Positions 7,265-14,916 of a DNA stretch of 64,000 nucleotides are shown here, piece by piece (position 1 is the first letter of the stretch; each line of letters starts with the position of its first letter). The DNA comes from Alkalihalobacterium sp048323755 (GTDB lineage: Bacteria > Bacillota > Bacilli > Bacillales > Bacillaceae_F). Made by a program: the position numbers and the translations under genes. The notes beneath the pieces were generated by a model that saw nothing but the letters and a program-made list of their open reading frames with translations, had not been told where the DNA came from and did no database searches. The stretch covers positions 1 to 64,000 of the forward strand of contig NZ_JBLWFS010000014.1 of assembly GCF_048323755.1 (NCBI RefSeq). Direction: 5' to 3'.

Positions 7265-8422
7265 TCATGTAAACTTTTTGCCCAGTTTCCCTGCATCTAC
7301 CATTGAGGCTAATACATCGGCGATACAACGTGTTCCCAATAGTGCGGTTTGATCACTCACATCGTATGGTGGTGAAACTTCAACAAGCTCCATTCCACAA
7401 ATTCCTTCTCTAGCAACAATATCTAAGAACTTCAACCCTTCTCGTGGTAAAAATCCACCTGGTTCCGGCCACCCTGTTCCTGGTACAAACCCCGCATCAA
7501 AACTATCAATATCTACACTTAAGTAAACGGCCTTTGCTCCGCCTTGCCATGCTTTTTCAAGTGCAATTTCGGCGACTTTCTCTACTCCTAATCTTTCAAT
7601 GTCGAAAATAGAGATCGCTGTAGTATTCAACTTCCGAACGTTTTGAACGGCCTCCCTTGGGACTTGCCAACCGCCAATCCCAACTTGAACTAAGTTTTCA
7701 GGCGGTGCATTTGGTATATTTGTCGCATGGAACCAAGGGGTTGTATGCATCCGTTCATCCATATCCGTCTCTTGTAAATCTAAGTGGCGGTCCATATGAA
7801 TGATTCCGACTTTTTCACCGAGAACGTCTGCAATCGCTCGAACACATGGGTAGCCAATCGCATGGTCCCCACCTAACATGACAGGTAATGTGCCTTGAGC
7901 AAAAACATGAGAAACGGCTTTGTAAATTTGGTCAAAGCTTTTTTCGATATTCGCAATGGTAAATACATCCCCAACATCACACATATTTAAGGATTCTGCT
8001 AAATCCACGCCTTTTTCATAACTATAACTCGTGTAAAGCTTTGATATCCGTCTCATCGCTTCAGGACCGAAGCGAGCGCCTGCACGATAGGTCGTTCCAA
8101 TATCAAAAGGAACACCGATAAAGGCTACATCATATTCTCCAACTCTACGTACATCTTCTAAAAATGGGGACCTTAAAAAAGTAGGGATCCCTGCGTAGGC
8201 AGGACGAGGTTCTCTAGTAAAGGTGGATATCGTCCTGTCGCCAATGGAAGGAGCTGCTTCTAAGCCGTACTCTACAGACCTTCTTAATTTTTTCATATTT
8301 TCTTCTTCCGGTATCTTGGCTTCTTTTTCCGCCTGCTCGATCCCGAGTAAGTCTGTCGTTCGCTCGCTTTCCAGGGCTTTTTTCTGTCTGTAGCTTAATC
8401 CGTGGTTATCAAAGAAACCCAC
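7265..8422 (-). CDS. ureohydrolase family enzyme, probable nickel-dependent guanidine hydrolase
   Basis: 385 residues from a GTG start. The arginase/agmatinase metal site is complete: GGDH (H187), D-R-H-L-D (D211, H213, D215) and DIDSFD (D304, D306). The usual DAHxD is DRHLD here. Other features fit the guanidine hydrolase (GdmH) subfamily known from cyanobacteria: an extra N-terminal region of about 70 residues, MHTTPWFHATN at 225-235, and a PGTGWPEPGG loop at 314-323. Guanidine hydrolase makes urea and ammonia and needs nickel. Nickel/cobalt importer genes lie on both sides, which supports this. Agmatinase or another guanidino-acid hydrolase is the main alternative. No guanidine riboswitch is seen upstream. 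Confidence 0.7.
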   Translation of the reverse strand: MGFFDNHGLSYRQKKALESERTTDLLGIEQAEKEAKIPEEENMKKLRRSVEYGLEAAPSIGDRTISTFTREPRPAYAGIPTFLRSPFLEDVRRVGEYDVAFIGVPFDIGTTYRAGARFGPEAMRRISKLYTSYSYEKGVDLAESLNMCDVGDVFTIANIEKSFDQIYKAVSHVFAQGTLPVMLGGDHAIGYPCVRAIADVLGEKVGIIHMDRHLDLQETDMDERMHTTPWFHATNIPNAPPENLVQVGIGGWQVPREAVQNVRKLNTTAISIFDIERLGVEKVAEIALEKAWQGGAKAVYLSVDIDSFDAGFVPGTGWPEPGGFLPREGLKFLDIVAREGICGMELVEVSPPYDVSDQTALLGTRCIADVLASMVDAGKLGKKFT

Positions 8423-8572
8423 TCACATCACCACCGTTTTTTGAATTTCTGAGTTGCTGGTTCGTCTATGCTCTACCTATTCATCCATACTTTGACATTA
8501 TATTCTGTAAATATTTTTCCATACCAACTAACGAAAAGGGTATAAGCTTAACAAGCTGATTTTTTTTAGTAG

Positions 8573-8995
8573 TTACAAATGATCCCTAGACTTTTTCTTT
8601 CTTGACGTAGACCGAGGTTTCCGTTTTAAGTACACCGACAGTAATCCTCTTTCGTAGTTAAATTGAACATTTTCCTCGAAAACAGGGTATGGTAATTCAA
8701 TGGTGCGTTTGATTGGACCTTGTAGAATTCCCTCTTGAACTAATCGAAAGTCTCGATCATCGACAGATAAGGTCCCTCGCAATTCTAAAAGGTTATGTTC
8801 TACGTAAATATCAACCTCTTCTTCTTTAAGTCCTGGTAAGGAAAATGTACAGATCAGTTCCTTCCCTGATTCGTAAATATTTGCCAGTACTTCCGCATGG
8901 TTCTTAACTAATGCTGGAAATTCTTGTGAAAAGTCTTCACCTAACAAATCATGAACGGAACGATCCCAATTCGTCGTTATACCCGATTTATTCAT
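8573..8995 (-). CDS. small heat shock protein, Hsp20 family (second copy)
   Basis: 140 residues from the ATG at 8993-8995 behind GGGGGTG; an ATG 24 bp upstream has a poorer ribosome site. Alpha-crystallin domain: NIYESGKELICTFSLPGLKE, VDIYVEHNLLELRG, IKRTIELPYPV and GLLSVYLKRK. The C-terminal end is very basic. It resembles the protein at 4732-5163 across the whole domain, so the two are paralogs flanking the ureohydrolase and cbiO. A spore-linked role is possible. Confidence 0.75.
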   Translation of the reverse strand: MNKSGITTNWDRSVHDLLGEDFSQEFPALVKNHAEVLANIYESGKELICTFSLPGLKEEEVDIYVEHNLLELRGTLSVDDRDFRLVQEGILQGPIKRTIELPYPVFEENVQFNYERGLLSVYLKRKPRSTSRKKKSRDHL

Positions 8996-9234
8996 AAGCA
9001 CCCCCTGTTCATTATTCACTTATATGTATGCCTACTAGGTAATCGCCGTGCATGTAATCCCTTTCAATGACCAAGCATTCTTTTTCGGGGGGTTAACAAT
9101 TGCTGTGACCCTACTGTAAGCGTCTTACCCTAGTGAACTAGGTATATGCCGTGTCGTTGTTCTACTGGGTCGAATAGTTTATGTTAATGGACGAAATTGA
9201 CTTCATTTGTAAGATAAAGAATAAGGAGGATCTT

Positions 9235-9789
9235 ATGTTTCCATTTGGCAAAAGGCAATTTGGGCAAAGTTTTGGAAACCATCCGTCTGGTTTTAATCCA
9301 TTCAGTCCTAACCCCATGGGCTTTAATCCGTTTGATTTTTCCAATCAAGCCTATCAACAACAAAATCCTTTTCAGTCCGGATTTTTCAATAGTTCACCCT
9401 TTCAACAAATGCAGCCACCTTTAGCAGGAGGGTTCGGTCATTCTACTCCTGGTCCTTTACAACAACTATTTGGTCTAGGCCAACCCAATCCAGGAGGAAT
9501 GCAGCCATCGCTAGGGCAGCCGAATCCAGGACCGATGCAATCATCACTAGGTCAACCCAATCCAAATACAATGATGCCGTTTCAAGGTCAACCGAACCAA
9601 GCTCAAATGAATCCGTTTCAAGCTCACCAATTTCTTGGGCCTGGCCAACATCCTCAAGGATTACAAAATTTATTTAAAAATGATAAGGGGCAATACGACT
9701 TAGCAAAAATAGGCAATGGGGTCCAACAAGTAATGGGTGTTGTCAATCAAGTAAGCCCGCTTATGAAGATGTTCGGCATTATGAGGTAA
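9235..9789 (+). CDS. YppG/YqfQ-type Gln-Pro-rich protein
   Basis: 184 residues starting at the ATG behind AAGGAGGATC; an upstream in-frame ATG at 9181 lacks a ribosome site. The N terminus is Phe, Pro, Asn and Gln rich (MFPFGKRQFG). The middle has four 12-residue repeats starting GQPN (9478-9621). The C-terminal 38 residues (LFKNDKGQYDLAKIGNGVQQ, then VNQVSPLMKMFG) match the conserved end of YppG/YqfQ proteins of Bacillus. Members are thought to be spore-surface related; the function is unknown. Confidence 0.65.
   Translation: MFPFGKRQFGQSFGNHPSGFNPFSPNPMGFNPFDFSNQAYQQQNPFQSGFFNSSPFQQMQPPLAGGFGHSTPGPLQQLFGLGQPNPGGMQPSLGQPNPGPMQSSLGQPNPNTMMPFQGQPNQAQMNPFQAHQFLGPGQHPQGLQNLFKNDKGQYDLAKIGNGVQQVMGVVNQVSPLMKMFGIMR
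9478..9621 (+). repeat. four in-frame 36-bp tandem repeats
   Basis: Each unit encodes 12 residues beginning GQPN: GQPNPGGMQPSL, GQPNPGPMQSSL, GQPNPNTMMPFQ, GQPNQAQMNPFQ. They lie inside the YppG-like gene and could vary in number between strains. Confidence 0.8.
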
Positions 9790-9798
9790 CCACCTAAG

Positions 9799-9846
9799 CC
9801 TCTTTTAAATCATTGGAAAAGGTCTAATTTTTTAAAAGAGGTTTTT
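9799..9846 (+). terminator. terminator of the YppG-like gene
   Basis: CCTCTTTTAAA and TTTAAAAGAGG form an 11-bp stem followed by TTTTT, just after the stop codon. Confidence 0.7.
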
Positions 9847-10027
9847 AGAGGTTGCGTTGTCTGAAGATGTGGCTTATATAATTCCTACTTCTGGTTGTTA
9901 TGTATTGAACATTACTTTGATAGGACAAGCTTTTGAGCTCACTTGAAGTACAAAAAGACCTGAATACTTCCCATATAAAAACAATATAAATAAGCAAGAA
10001 AAGGGTCCAATGAAGGGATGGATGATT

Positions 10028-10630
10028 GTGCATGTCGCAGACGGCGTACTTAGTTTTTCAGTAGCAGTAGCAACCACAGCGGGAGCCATTGGAATATTAG
10101 CCTATTCTCTTAAGGGTATTAAAGAAGAGGAAATCCCGAAAATTAGTCTACTTACAGGAGCTTTTTTTGTGTCTTCTTTGATAAATATTCCTGTAGGACC
10201 CACTTCCATTCATCCACTTTTAAGCGGTTTTCTCGGTTTAGCTTTAGGGCGAAGAGCTCCCATCGGTATTTTTATTGGGTTACTTCTTCAAGCCGCGTTG
10301 TTCCAGCATGGAGGATTAAGTACGCTAGGTGCTAACACATTATTAATGTCGCTTCCGGCTTATTTCGTATATTTTATGAGTCAGGTATTTAAAGGAATGC
10401 CTCATTTCCTTAAAGGATTTTCTGCAGGCTTTGGCGCGGTTTTAGGCGGAGTGTTTTTATTAATTCTTCTGCTTATATTATCGGATCAACGGTACACGGA
10501 AGGAACTTTTTCGGTTATCAACATTGTGGTCTTTGCGTACTTTCCGCTTGCTCTTTTAGAAGGTGTGTTAACCGGATTTTCCGTTAAATATTTATATGCG
10601 CTTCGGCCGACTTTCTTTGAAGAAACGTAG
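10028..10630 (+). CDS. cbiM: cobalt/nickel ECF transporter substrate-binding component CbiM/NikM
   Basis: 200 residues with about six membrane segments. The GTG at 10028 is chosen so that the protein begins M-H-V-A-D-G: in this family Met1 and His2 bind the metal. AAGGGATGG lies at the right distance before it. The reading frame also opens at an ATG at 10010, which would bury the His. Further metal-site His residues are seen in GPTSIHPL (about His62) and FQHGGLSTLGAN (about His95). cbiQ follows on the same strand. There is no cbiN; the NikL-like protein at 3299-3727 may take its place. Nickel versus cobalt cannot be told from sequence; the nearby ureohydrolase favours nickel. Confidence 0.85.
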   Translation: MHVADGVLSFSVAVATTAGAIGILAYSLKGIKEEEIPKISLLTGAFFVSSLINIPVGPTSIHPLLSGFLGLALGRRAPIGIFIGLLLQAALFQHGGLSTLGANTLLMSLPAYFVYFMSQVFKGMPHFLKGFSAGFGAVLGGVFLLILLLILSDQRYTEGTFSVINIVVFAYFPLALLEGVLTGFSVKYLYALRPTFFEET

Positions 10631-10694
10631 CTTGATGGGTGCACATTTTTATAGATACAAGTCGGATGAAATTCAGACGAAATAGGTGATAGTG

Positions 10695-11447
10695 ATGCCA
10701 TTTGGACAGGAAGAAACACTAGCAGAATTTGAGGGCATTTCACAATGGGCGTTAGGGTGGGAATCACGAGCAAAGTTGATGGCTGCGATTATTTATATTT
10801 TTGGAGTAATTAGTCTTCATACGGTTTCGTTTGCACTTATTGCTTACTCGGTCTCCATTGTTGTTTCATTCGTGATGGGTATTTCGCTTCTTACTTTACT
10901 CAAACGGTATTTATTAATCGCACCATTTATTTTCTTGATGACGATCCCGCTCGTCTTTGGTGGCGGTTTTCCGCTTGACCCTGACCGTGTGGCTTTTGCC
11001 CTCCTCATCATTTTAAAGGCAGTTACATCAATGACGATTTTAACGATAATTCTTGAAACCCAATCCGTCGATCAATTCATGAATAGCCTAGCACATTTAA
11101 AAGTGCCTCCGATCATGATTTCAGTCCTGTTATTGTCGTATCGGTATGTGTTTATGTTTCTGGATGACATCCAAAAAATGCAACTTGCATTGAAAACTCG
11201 CTTTTTTAATGGTGGTGTCAGCATAAAAAATTTAAAGATTTATGGACAGCTGACAGGTGCGTTATTGCTGAAATCGCTCGATCGATCCGAAAAGGTCTTT
11301 CAAGCGATGGTGTCTAGAGGATTTAACGGTAACCTATGTTTTGGCGAAGCACGTCAAATTACGAAGTCGGATTTGTATAAAACTGGACTCTCCTTTTTTA
11401 TCATTATGGTAATTGTGGCGGTTGAATTGGTATTTTTTCGGATGTAG
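10695..11447 (+). CDS. cbiQ: ECF transporter transmembrane component CbiQ
   Basis: About 250 residues with 5-6 membrane segments. The coupling-helix motif AMVSRGFNG (about residues 203-211) is the A-x-x-x-RGF signature by which CbiQ/EcfT proteins contact their ATPases. Start is the ATG after AGGTGATAGTG; a GTG 9 bp upstream is in frame. It follows cbiM by 64 bp and probably shares its transcript. Together with CbiM and CbiO it makes a complete importer core. Confidence 0.85.
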   Translation: MPFGQEETLAEFEGISQWALGWESRAKLMAAIIYIFGVISLHTVSFALIAYSVSIVVSFVMGISLLTLLKRYLLIAPFIFLMTIPLVFGGGFPLDPDRVAFALLIILKAVTSMTILTIILETQSVDQFMNSLAHLKVPPIMISVLLLSYRYVFMFLDDIQKMQLALKTRFFNGGVSIKNLKIYGQLTGALLLKSLDRSEKVFQAMVSRGFNGNLCFGEARQITKSDLYKTGLSFFIIMVIVAVELVFFRM

Positions 11448-11709
11448 TGTTTTGTAGATTTTTAGGTAGTTGTTGAGGCAGTGAGTAGCGGGAAATGGTG
11501 CAAGTGTTTGACTCTCGAAAAGCGAGTGAAGCGGGAATTATGGACTTCTGTCAAGAAAGTGGACAAATTTAAGAGATATATATTTAATCAAATTCTTTAG
11601 TTTTACAGCCTAATTGTATTTTTCTTGAGAGTATTACGATTATGTAATATTCCGATAACTTAGTTAAAGACCCAAAGAAGGGAATTGCTCGTTGCCTCGC
11701 AACTTGACA

Positions 11710-11802
11710 TGGAGCCTCTGCGGGTATGTCTTCCTAGCCACGAAGCCACTTGGTTTAATTATTCAGTGGCTAGCCCAAAAGGCTAACATACCCGCCACTC
11801 CA
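11710..11802. other. long imperfect hairpin inside the IS element
   Basis: Nested arms pair in order: TGGAG (11710-11714) with CTCCA (11798-11802), GCGGGTATGT (11720-11729) with ACATACCCGC (11786-11795), and CTAGCCAC (11734-11741) with GTGGCTAG (11766-11773). No reading frame explains it. It lies downstream of orfB. Confidence 0.8.
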
Positions 11803-11832
11803 CGTAAAGTTGCTTTGTGTGATCATATGTCT

Positions 11833-12690
11833 TTATGCTGCTGTTTCTCCTGTTTTTACTTCTACTTGTTTAGGTCTGTCATCACAATTTCTTTCGTATT
11901 CATTTGGTGAAACATAGCCAATACTTGAATGACTTCTTCTTTCATTGTAAAAGCTCATGATGTATTCCCAGATCTCCTTAGTAGCTTCCTCACGACTAGC
12001 AAACTTATGACGATACACTAACTCTTTTTTTAAGGAAGCAAAAAAAGACTCCATGCACGCGTTATCATAACAGTTACCTTTACCACTCATGCTTATTTGA
12101 ATATTCCATTCCTTTAAACGTGCAATATAATCGTTTGAAGTATATTGACTCCCGCGGTCAGAATGGTGTATTAGCTTTTCTGAAGGTTTTCTTGAGGTAA
12201 TTGCTCGATTCAATGCTTTTAATGGCAATTCTTTTGTCATCTTTATATCTGTAGCCCATCCAACAATTTTTCGTGAAAATAAATCCATAACAGTAGCTAA
12301 ATATAACCATCCTTCTAGGGTCCAGATATAAGTGATATCTGTTACCCAGACACGATCTGCTTGTTCTGCATTAAACTTACGCTTTAATAGATTTGGATAT
12401 ATAGGGTTATTATGATTAGAGTCTGTCGTTACTACAAATCGCTGTTCTGGAATGGCCCGAAGGCCCATTTCACGCATATACCTACCAACGGTTTTTTCTG
12501 AAATCGTAATCCCTTCCTTATGCAGCTCTTTTGTTATCCTTGGGCTTCCGTACACTTCCCTATATTGAAAGAAAAGCCTTCGAACCTTAGCCATCAACTT
12601 CTTCTTCTTTTTCTGTAAATCACACTCTTTCTTATTAAGCCACTTATAATAACCACTTTTAGATACTTTTAAAACGGCGCACATCTTCAC
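11833..12690 (-). CDS. IS3-family transposase OrfB (DDE integrase domain)
   Basis: 285 residues from a GTG. It has an HTH_21-like N-terminal segment (YGSPRITKELHKEGI), then an rve catalytic core: VWVTDITYIW (first Asp), LIHHSDRGSQYTS (second Asp) and NACMESFFASLK (catalytic Glu). Upstream codons stay open into the end of orfA in the -1 frame, so the active product is likely the OrfAB fusion made by frameshifting. It appears intact. Confidence 0.92.
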   Translation of the reverse strand: MKMCAVLKVSKSGYYKWLNKKECDLQKKKKKLMAKVRRLFFQYREVYGSPRITKELHKEGITISEKTVGRYMREMGLRAIPEQRFVVTTDSNHNNPIYPNLLKRKFNAEQADRVWVTDITYIWTLEGWLYLATVMDLFSRKIVGWATDIKMTKELPLKALNRAITSRKPSEKLIHHSDRGSQYTSNDYIARLKEWNIQISMSGKGNCYDNACMESFFASLKKELVYRHKFASREEATKEIWEYIMSFYNERRSHSSIGYVSPNEYERNCDDRPKQVEVKTGETAA

Positions 12691-12731
12691 TATTCGAAAT
12701 TCCTTTCGATGCCTAAAGATAAATTGAAAAA

Positions 12732-13040
12732 TTACTTCTGGCTTTGCATGAAGATGTGCGCCGCCTTTTTTATGATTTCATTTTCCTCCTTTAAATCATT
12801 GATTTGATCTAATAACTCTTTCTCTCGTTTTCTATATTCGCTTGGGGTGATATAGCTGATCTCCTCTTGATTTAACTTTATTTTATTACGGTAATCTCTA
12901 ACCCAGCGTGATATCGTTTTGGGGGATATATCCATTTCTCTAGCAACATCTGTTGCTTTGTTCCCTTCATCTACAACTAACTTGGCAATGTACTCCTTGA
13001 ATTCATGATCATATTTTCTAGCCATTTTGACACGCTCCAT
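12732..13040 (-). CDS. IS3-family transposase OrfA (HTH protein)
   Basis: About 102 residues; a start at the internal MARKYDHEF is also possible. It has an HTH_Tnp_1 domain (ATDVAREMDISPKTISRWVR, about 29-48) and a C-terminal leucine-zipper-like coiled coil (LLDQINDLKEENEIIKKAA). OrfA binds the inverted repeats. Its frame overlaps the extended orfB frame, with a slippery site near its end. Confidence 0.92.
   Translation of the reverse strand: MERVKMARKYDHEFKEYIAKLVVDEGNKATDVAREMDISPKTISRWVRDYRNKIKLNQEEISYITPSEYRKREKELLDQINDLKEENEIIKKAAHIFMQSQK
12766..12772 (-). promoter_or_regulatory. programmed -1 frameshift site (AAAAAAG)
   Basis: On the minus strand the heptamer A-AAA-AAG lies within orfA about 11 codons before its stop. 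A -1 slip there enters the orfB frame, which is open through to orfB. This is the usual way IS3 elements make OrfAB. Confidence 0.75.
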
Positions 13041-13262
13041 TTTAGATTCTTGTTTTTACAAGTCTCTCCATTGCGTGTCCACTTTATAGTCTACATTCAA
13101 TTAGGATCGTCAATCGTGCTGTTAGACCTCGAAGAATGAGTGAACCGAGATTGAAGGTCACCAGCAAACCCCAAATTCATGGAAATCTAGAAAAAAGCTT
13201 CATTACTATAGTTTGTTCGTTTCATAGAAAAAATCAGTAATAATCTGCTTCGTAATAAATTG

Positions 13263-13307
13263 AAGACGGTGTCTCAAAAGCTAGACTTTCGGGACACCGT
13301 CTTTTTA
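13263..13307 (+). terminator. strong hairpin with T run
   Basis: AAGACGGTGTC and GACACCGTCTT form an 11-bp stem followed by TTTTT. It lies between the IS and the YjcZ-type gene, 18 bp after the stop of the latter; the other strand also ends in a short T-rich stretch, so it may work both ways. Confidence 0.7.
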
Positions 13308-13324
13308 TATGAACCTATTTAATT

Positions 13325-13402
13325 TTAGTACTTAACATATGCTGAACCAACGATCACTAACAGAATGAACAACACTACGATTAACGCAAAACTGTTATAC
13401 AC
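13325..13402 (-). CDS. YjcZ/SscA-type sporulation miniprotein (25 aa)
   Basis: 25 residues from a GTG start behind a strong AAGGAGGTG ribosome site. The sequence begins MYNSFALIVVLFILLVIVG, a short polar head and a single hydrophobic helix, and ends SAYVKY. The LIVVLFILLVIVG core is the same as in the gene at 2904-2990 and marks the YjcZ family of tiny spore proteins. It lacks the Gly-Tyr head of that copy. Confidence 0.85.
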   Translation of the reverse strand: MYNSFALIVVLFILLVIVGSAYVKY

Positions 13403-13543
13403 TCTATAACACCTCCTTATGTGTGTTACAATAATACCTTATGCCAATATTTATTATCCGAGTGGGCTGATACATAGTTTTTCAGGAATTGATCACTCTG
13501 CCGTTCCATTCGTAAATAAATTGAATGTTTTTTTACGGCAAAA

Positions 13544-13575
13544 AAGGAGTACGAATTCATTCTATCGTACTCCTT
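13544..13575 (-). terminator. terminator of the valine-degradation operon
   Basis: AAGGAGTACGA and TCGTACTCCTT form an 11-bp stem; on the minus strand it is followed by TTTTTT. It lies 33 bp past the stop of the Fe-ADH gene. Confidence 0.75.
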
Positions 13576-13607
13576 CATCTTCGATTTTTGGCTTACATTA
13601 ATCGTTC

Positions 13608-14801
13608 TTAAATGTTTTGTTCTTCCTTCATATTATAGTCGTAGCAAGCATAATAAAGCTCAATGATCTCGTGTTCTTCAGGGACCTTTGGGTTGTTGGC
13701 TGGGCTGCCGCTCGCGACAGCATCTTGGGCCATTTTATGAATGACTTTTTCTAAGGCTGGCTGCTCAATGCCCCACTCTTTCATATTGGGTATGTTTAAA
13801 TCATGACAAAGCTTTTTCACTTCTTTGACAAAACGGTCGGCTAAATCTTCTTTATTCATATCTTTCAGGTCTGGGTTTATGACAACCGCCATTTCTGCCA
13901 ACCGATCGATGCACTCGCCTTTACTAAATTCAAGGACAGCTGGCAATAACATCGCGTTTGAAACACCGTGCGGGACATGGAAAAGTGCCCCCATGGGACG
14001 TGACATTCCGTGAACTAGGCAAACCGAGGCATTGGAAAAAGCAACTCCAGCTTGTAATGCGGCAAGGGCCATATTTTCTCGGGCGACAACATCTTCCCCA
14101 ATTGCATACGCTTGGCGAATGTTTTCGAAAATTAACTTAATCGCCGATAAAGCTAAATGATCGGTGAAAGGATGTGCTCGTTGCGAAATAAATGCTTCGA
14201 CCGCATGACTTAAAGCATCTACGCCGGTCGCTGCTGTTACATGTTTGGGTGAAGAAACCGTAAGTAAAGGATCTACTATGGCTACTTCTGGTAAAAAAGC
14301 CATCTGCTTAATCATCATTTTCACATCAGTTTTTGTATTTGTAATGACGGTAACATCTGTAGCTTCTGAGCCGGTTCCAGCGGTTGTCGGAATGGCAATT
14401 AAAGGTAATGGTTTCTCAGTTGCTATTTTGTTGTTTCCGATATACTCGCCAATGTCGCCTCCATTTGTTGCAAGAACGGCAACGGCTTTTGCTGTATCAA
14501 TACAACTTCCGCCACCTAGAGCGATAACAACATCACAATTTTCTCGTTTGGAAAGCTCTAGTGCTTCTTCTACATACGTGTTAGTGGGTTCTGTATTGAC
14601 TTCAAGATATGTAGAATACGAAATTCCTTCATCTTGCAAATATTGTATACACTCGTTCACATAACCGAGATTAGCCATCATTTGATCACTGATGATCAAA
14701 GCTTGAGACCCTCTTATCTTGGTCTCTTTTCCTACCGTTTTTAAAGATTCCCTCCCATAGAAAATAGCTCTTGGCATGTAAACACTTGAAAAAGCATTCA
14801 T
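13608..14801 (-). CDS. iron-containing alcohol dehydrogenase, probable 3-hydroxyisobutyrate dehydrogenase role
   Basis: 397 residues from an ATG behind AAGGGGGATG; a TTG 45 bp upstream is also in frame. Fe-ADH family marks: GGGSCIDTAKA (NAD binding), TTAGTGSEAT, and metal-site residues in GVDALSHAVEAF and in FHVPHG. It is the last gene of a three-gene operon with a methylmalonate-semialdehyde dehydrogenase and a 3-hydroxyisobutyryl-CoA hydrolase. The step between those two enzymes is oxidation of 3-hydroxyisobutyrate, normally by MmsB; no mmsB gene is present here, so this enzyme may do it. That role is inferred from the operon only. Confidence 0.75.
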   Translation of the reverse strand: MNAFSSVYMPRAIFYGRESLKTVGKETKIRGSQALIISDQMMANLGYVNECIQYLQDEGISYSTYLEVNTEPTNTYVEEALELSKRENCDVVIALGGGSCIDTAKAVAVLATNGGDIGEYIGNNKIATEKPLPLIAIPTTAGTGSEATDVTVITNTKTDVKMMIKQMAFLPEVAIVDPLLTVSSPKHVTAATGVDALSHAVEAFISQRAHPFTDHLALSAIKLIFENIRQAYAIGEDVVARENMALAALQAGVAFSNASVCLVHGMSRPMGALFHVPHGVSNAMLLPAVLEFSKGECIDRLAEMAVVINPDLKDMNKEDLADRFVKEVKKLCHDLNIPNMKEWGIEQPALEKVIHKMAQDAVASGSPANNPKVPEEHEIIELYYACYDYNMKEEQNI

Positions 14802-14916
14802 CAAAACAGCATCCCCCTTGTACAGTTGATCTACCCTGTTTTTCAATCCATCTGAGTCTTATTCGACTTCTATTTCTACGACGATTAATTGTTAATCTAT
14901 TATTATAAACCTGTGC

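Larger units (their letters stand above)
11541..13095 (-). mobile_element. IS3-family insertion sequence (IS150-like organisation)
   Basis: About 1.55 kb containing orfA and orfB on the minus strand in the -1 frame relation typical of the IS3 family. The ends carry imperfect inverted repeats: TGGACTTCTGTCAAG followed by AAGTGGACA on the left, and on the right, read on the minus strand, TGTAGACTATAAAGTGGACA. No clear target duplication is found. Ends are approximate. Both genes are intact, so the copy may be active. A strong hairpin lies between orfB and the left end. Confidence 0.85.

Noticed and set aside
7265..8422. Plain agmatinase or arginase annotation
   Set aside because: The long N-terminal extension, DRHLD, and the TTPWFHATN segment differ from agmatinase; kept only as the alternative.
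8423..8572. Guanidine (ykkC or mini-ykkC) riboswitch before the ureohydrolase
   Set aside because: The leader shows none of the conserved stems or loop motifs I know for these riboswitches.
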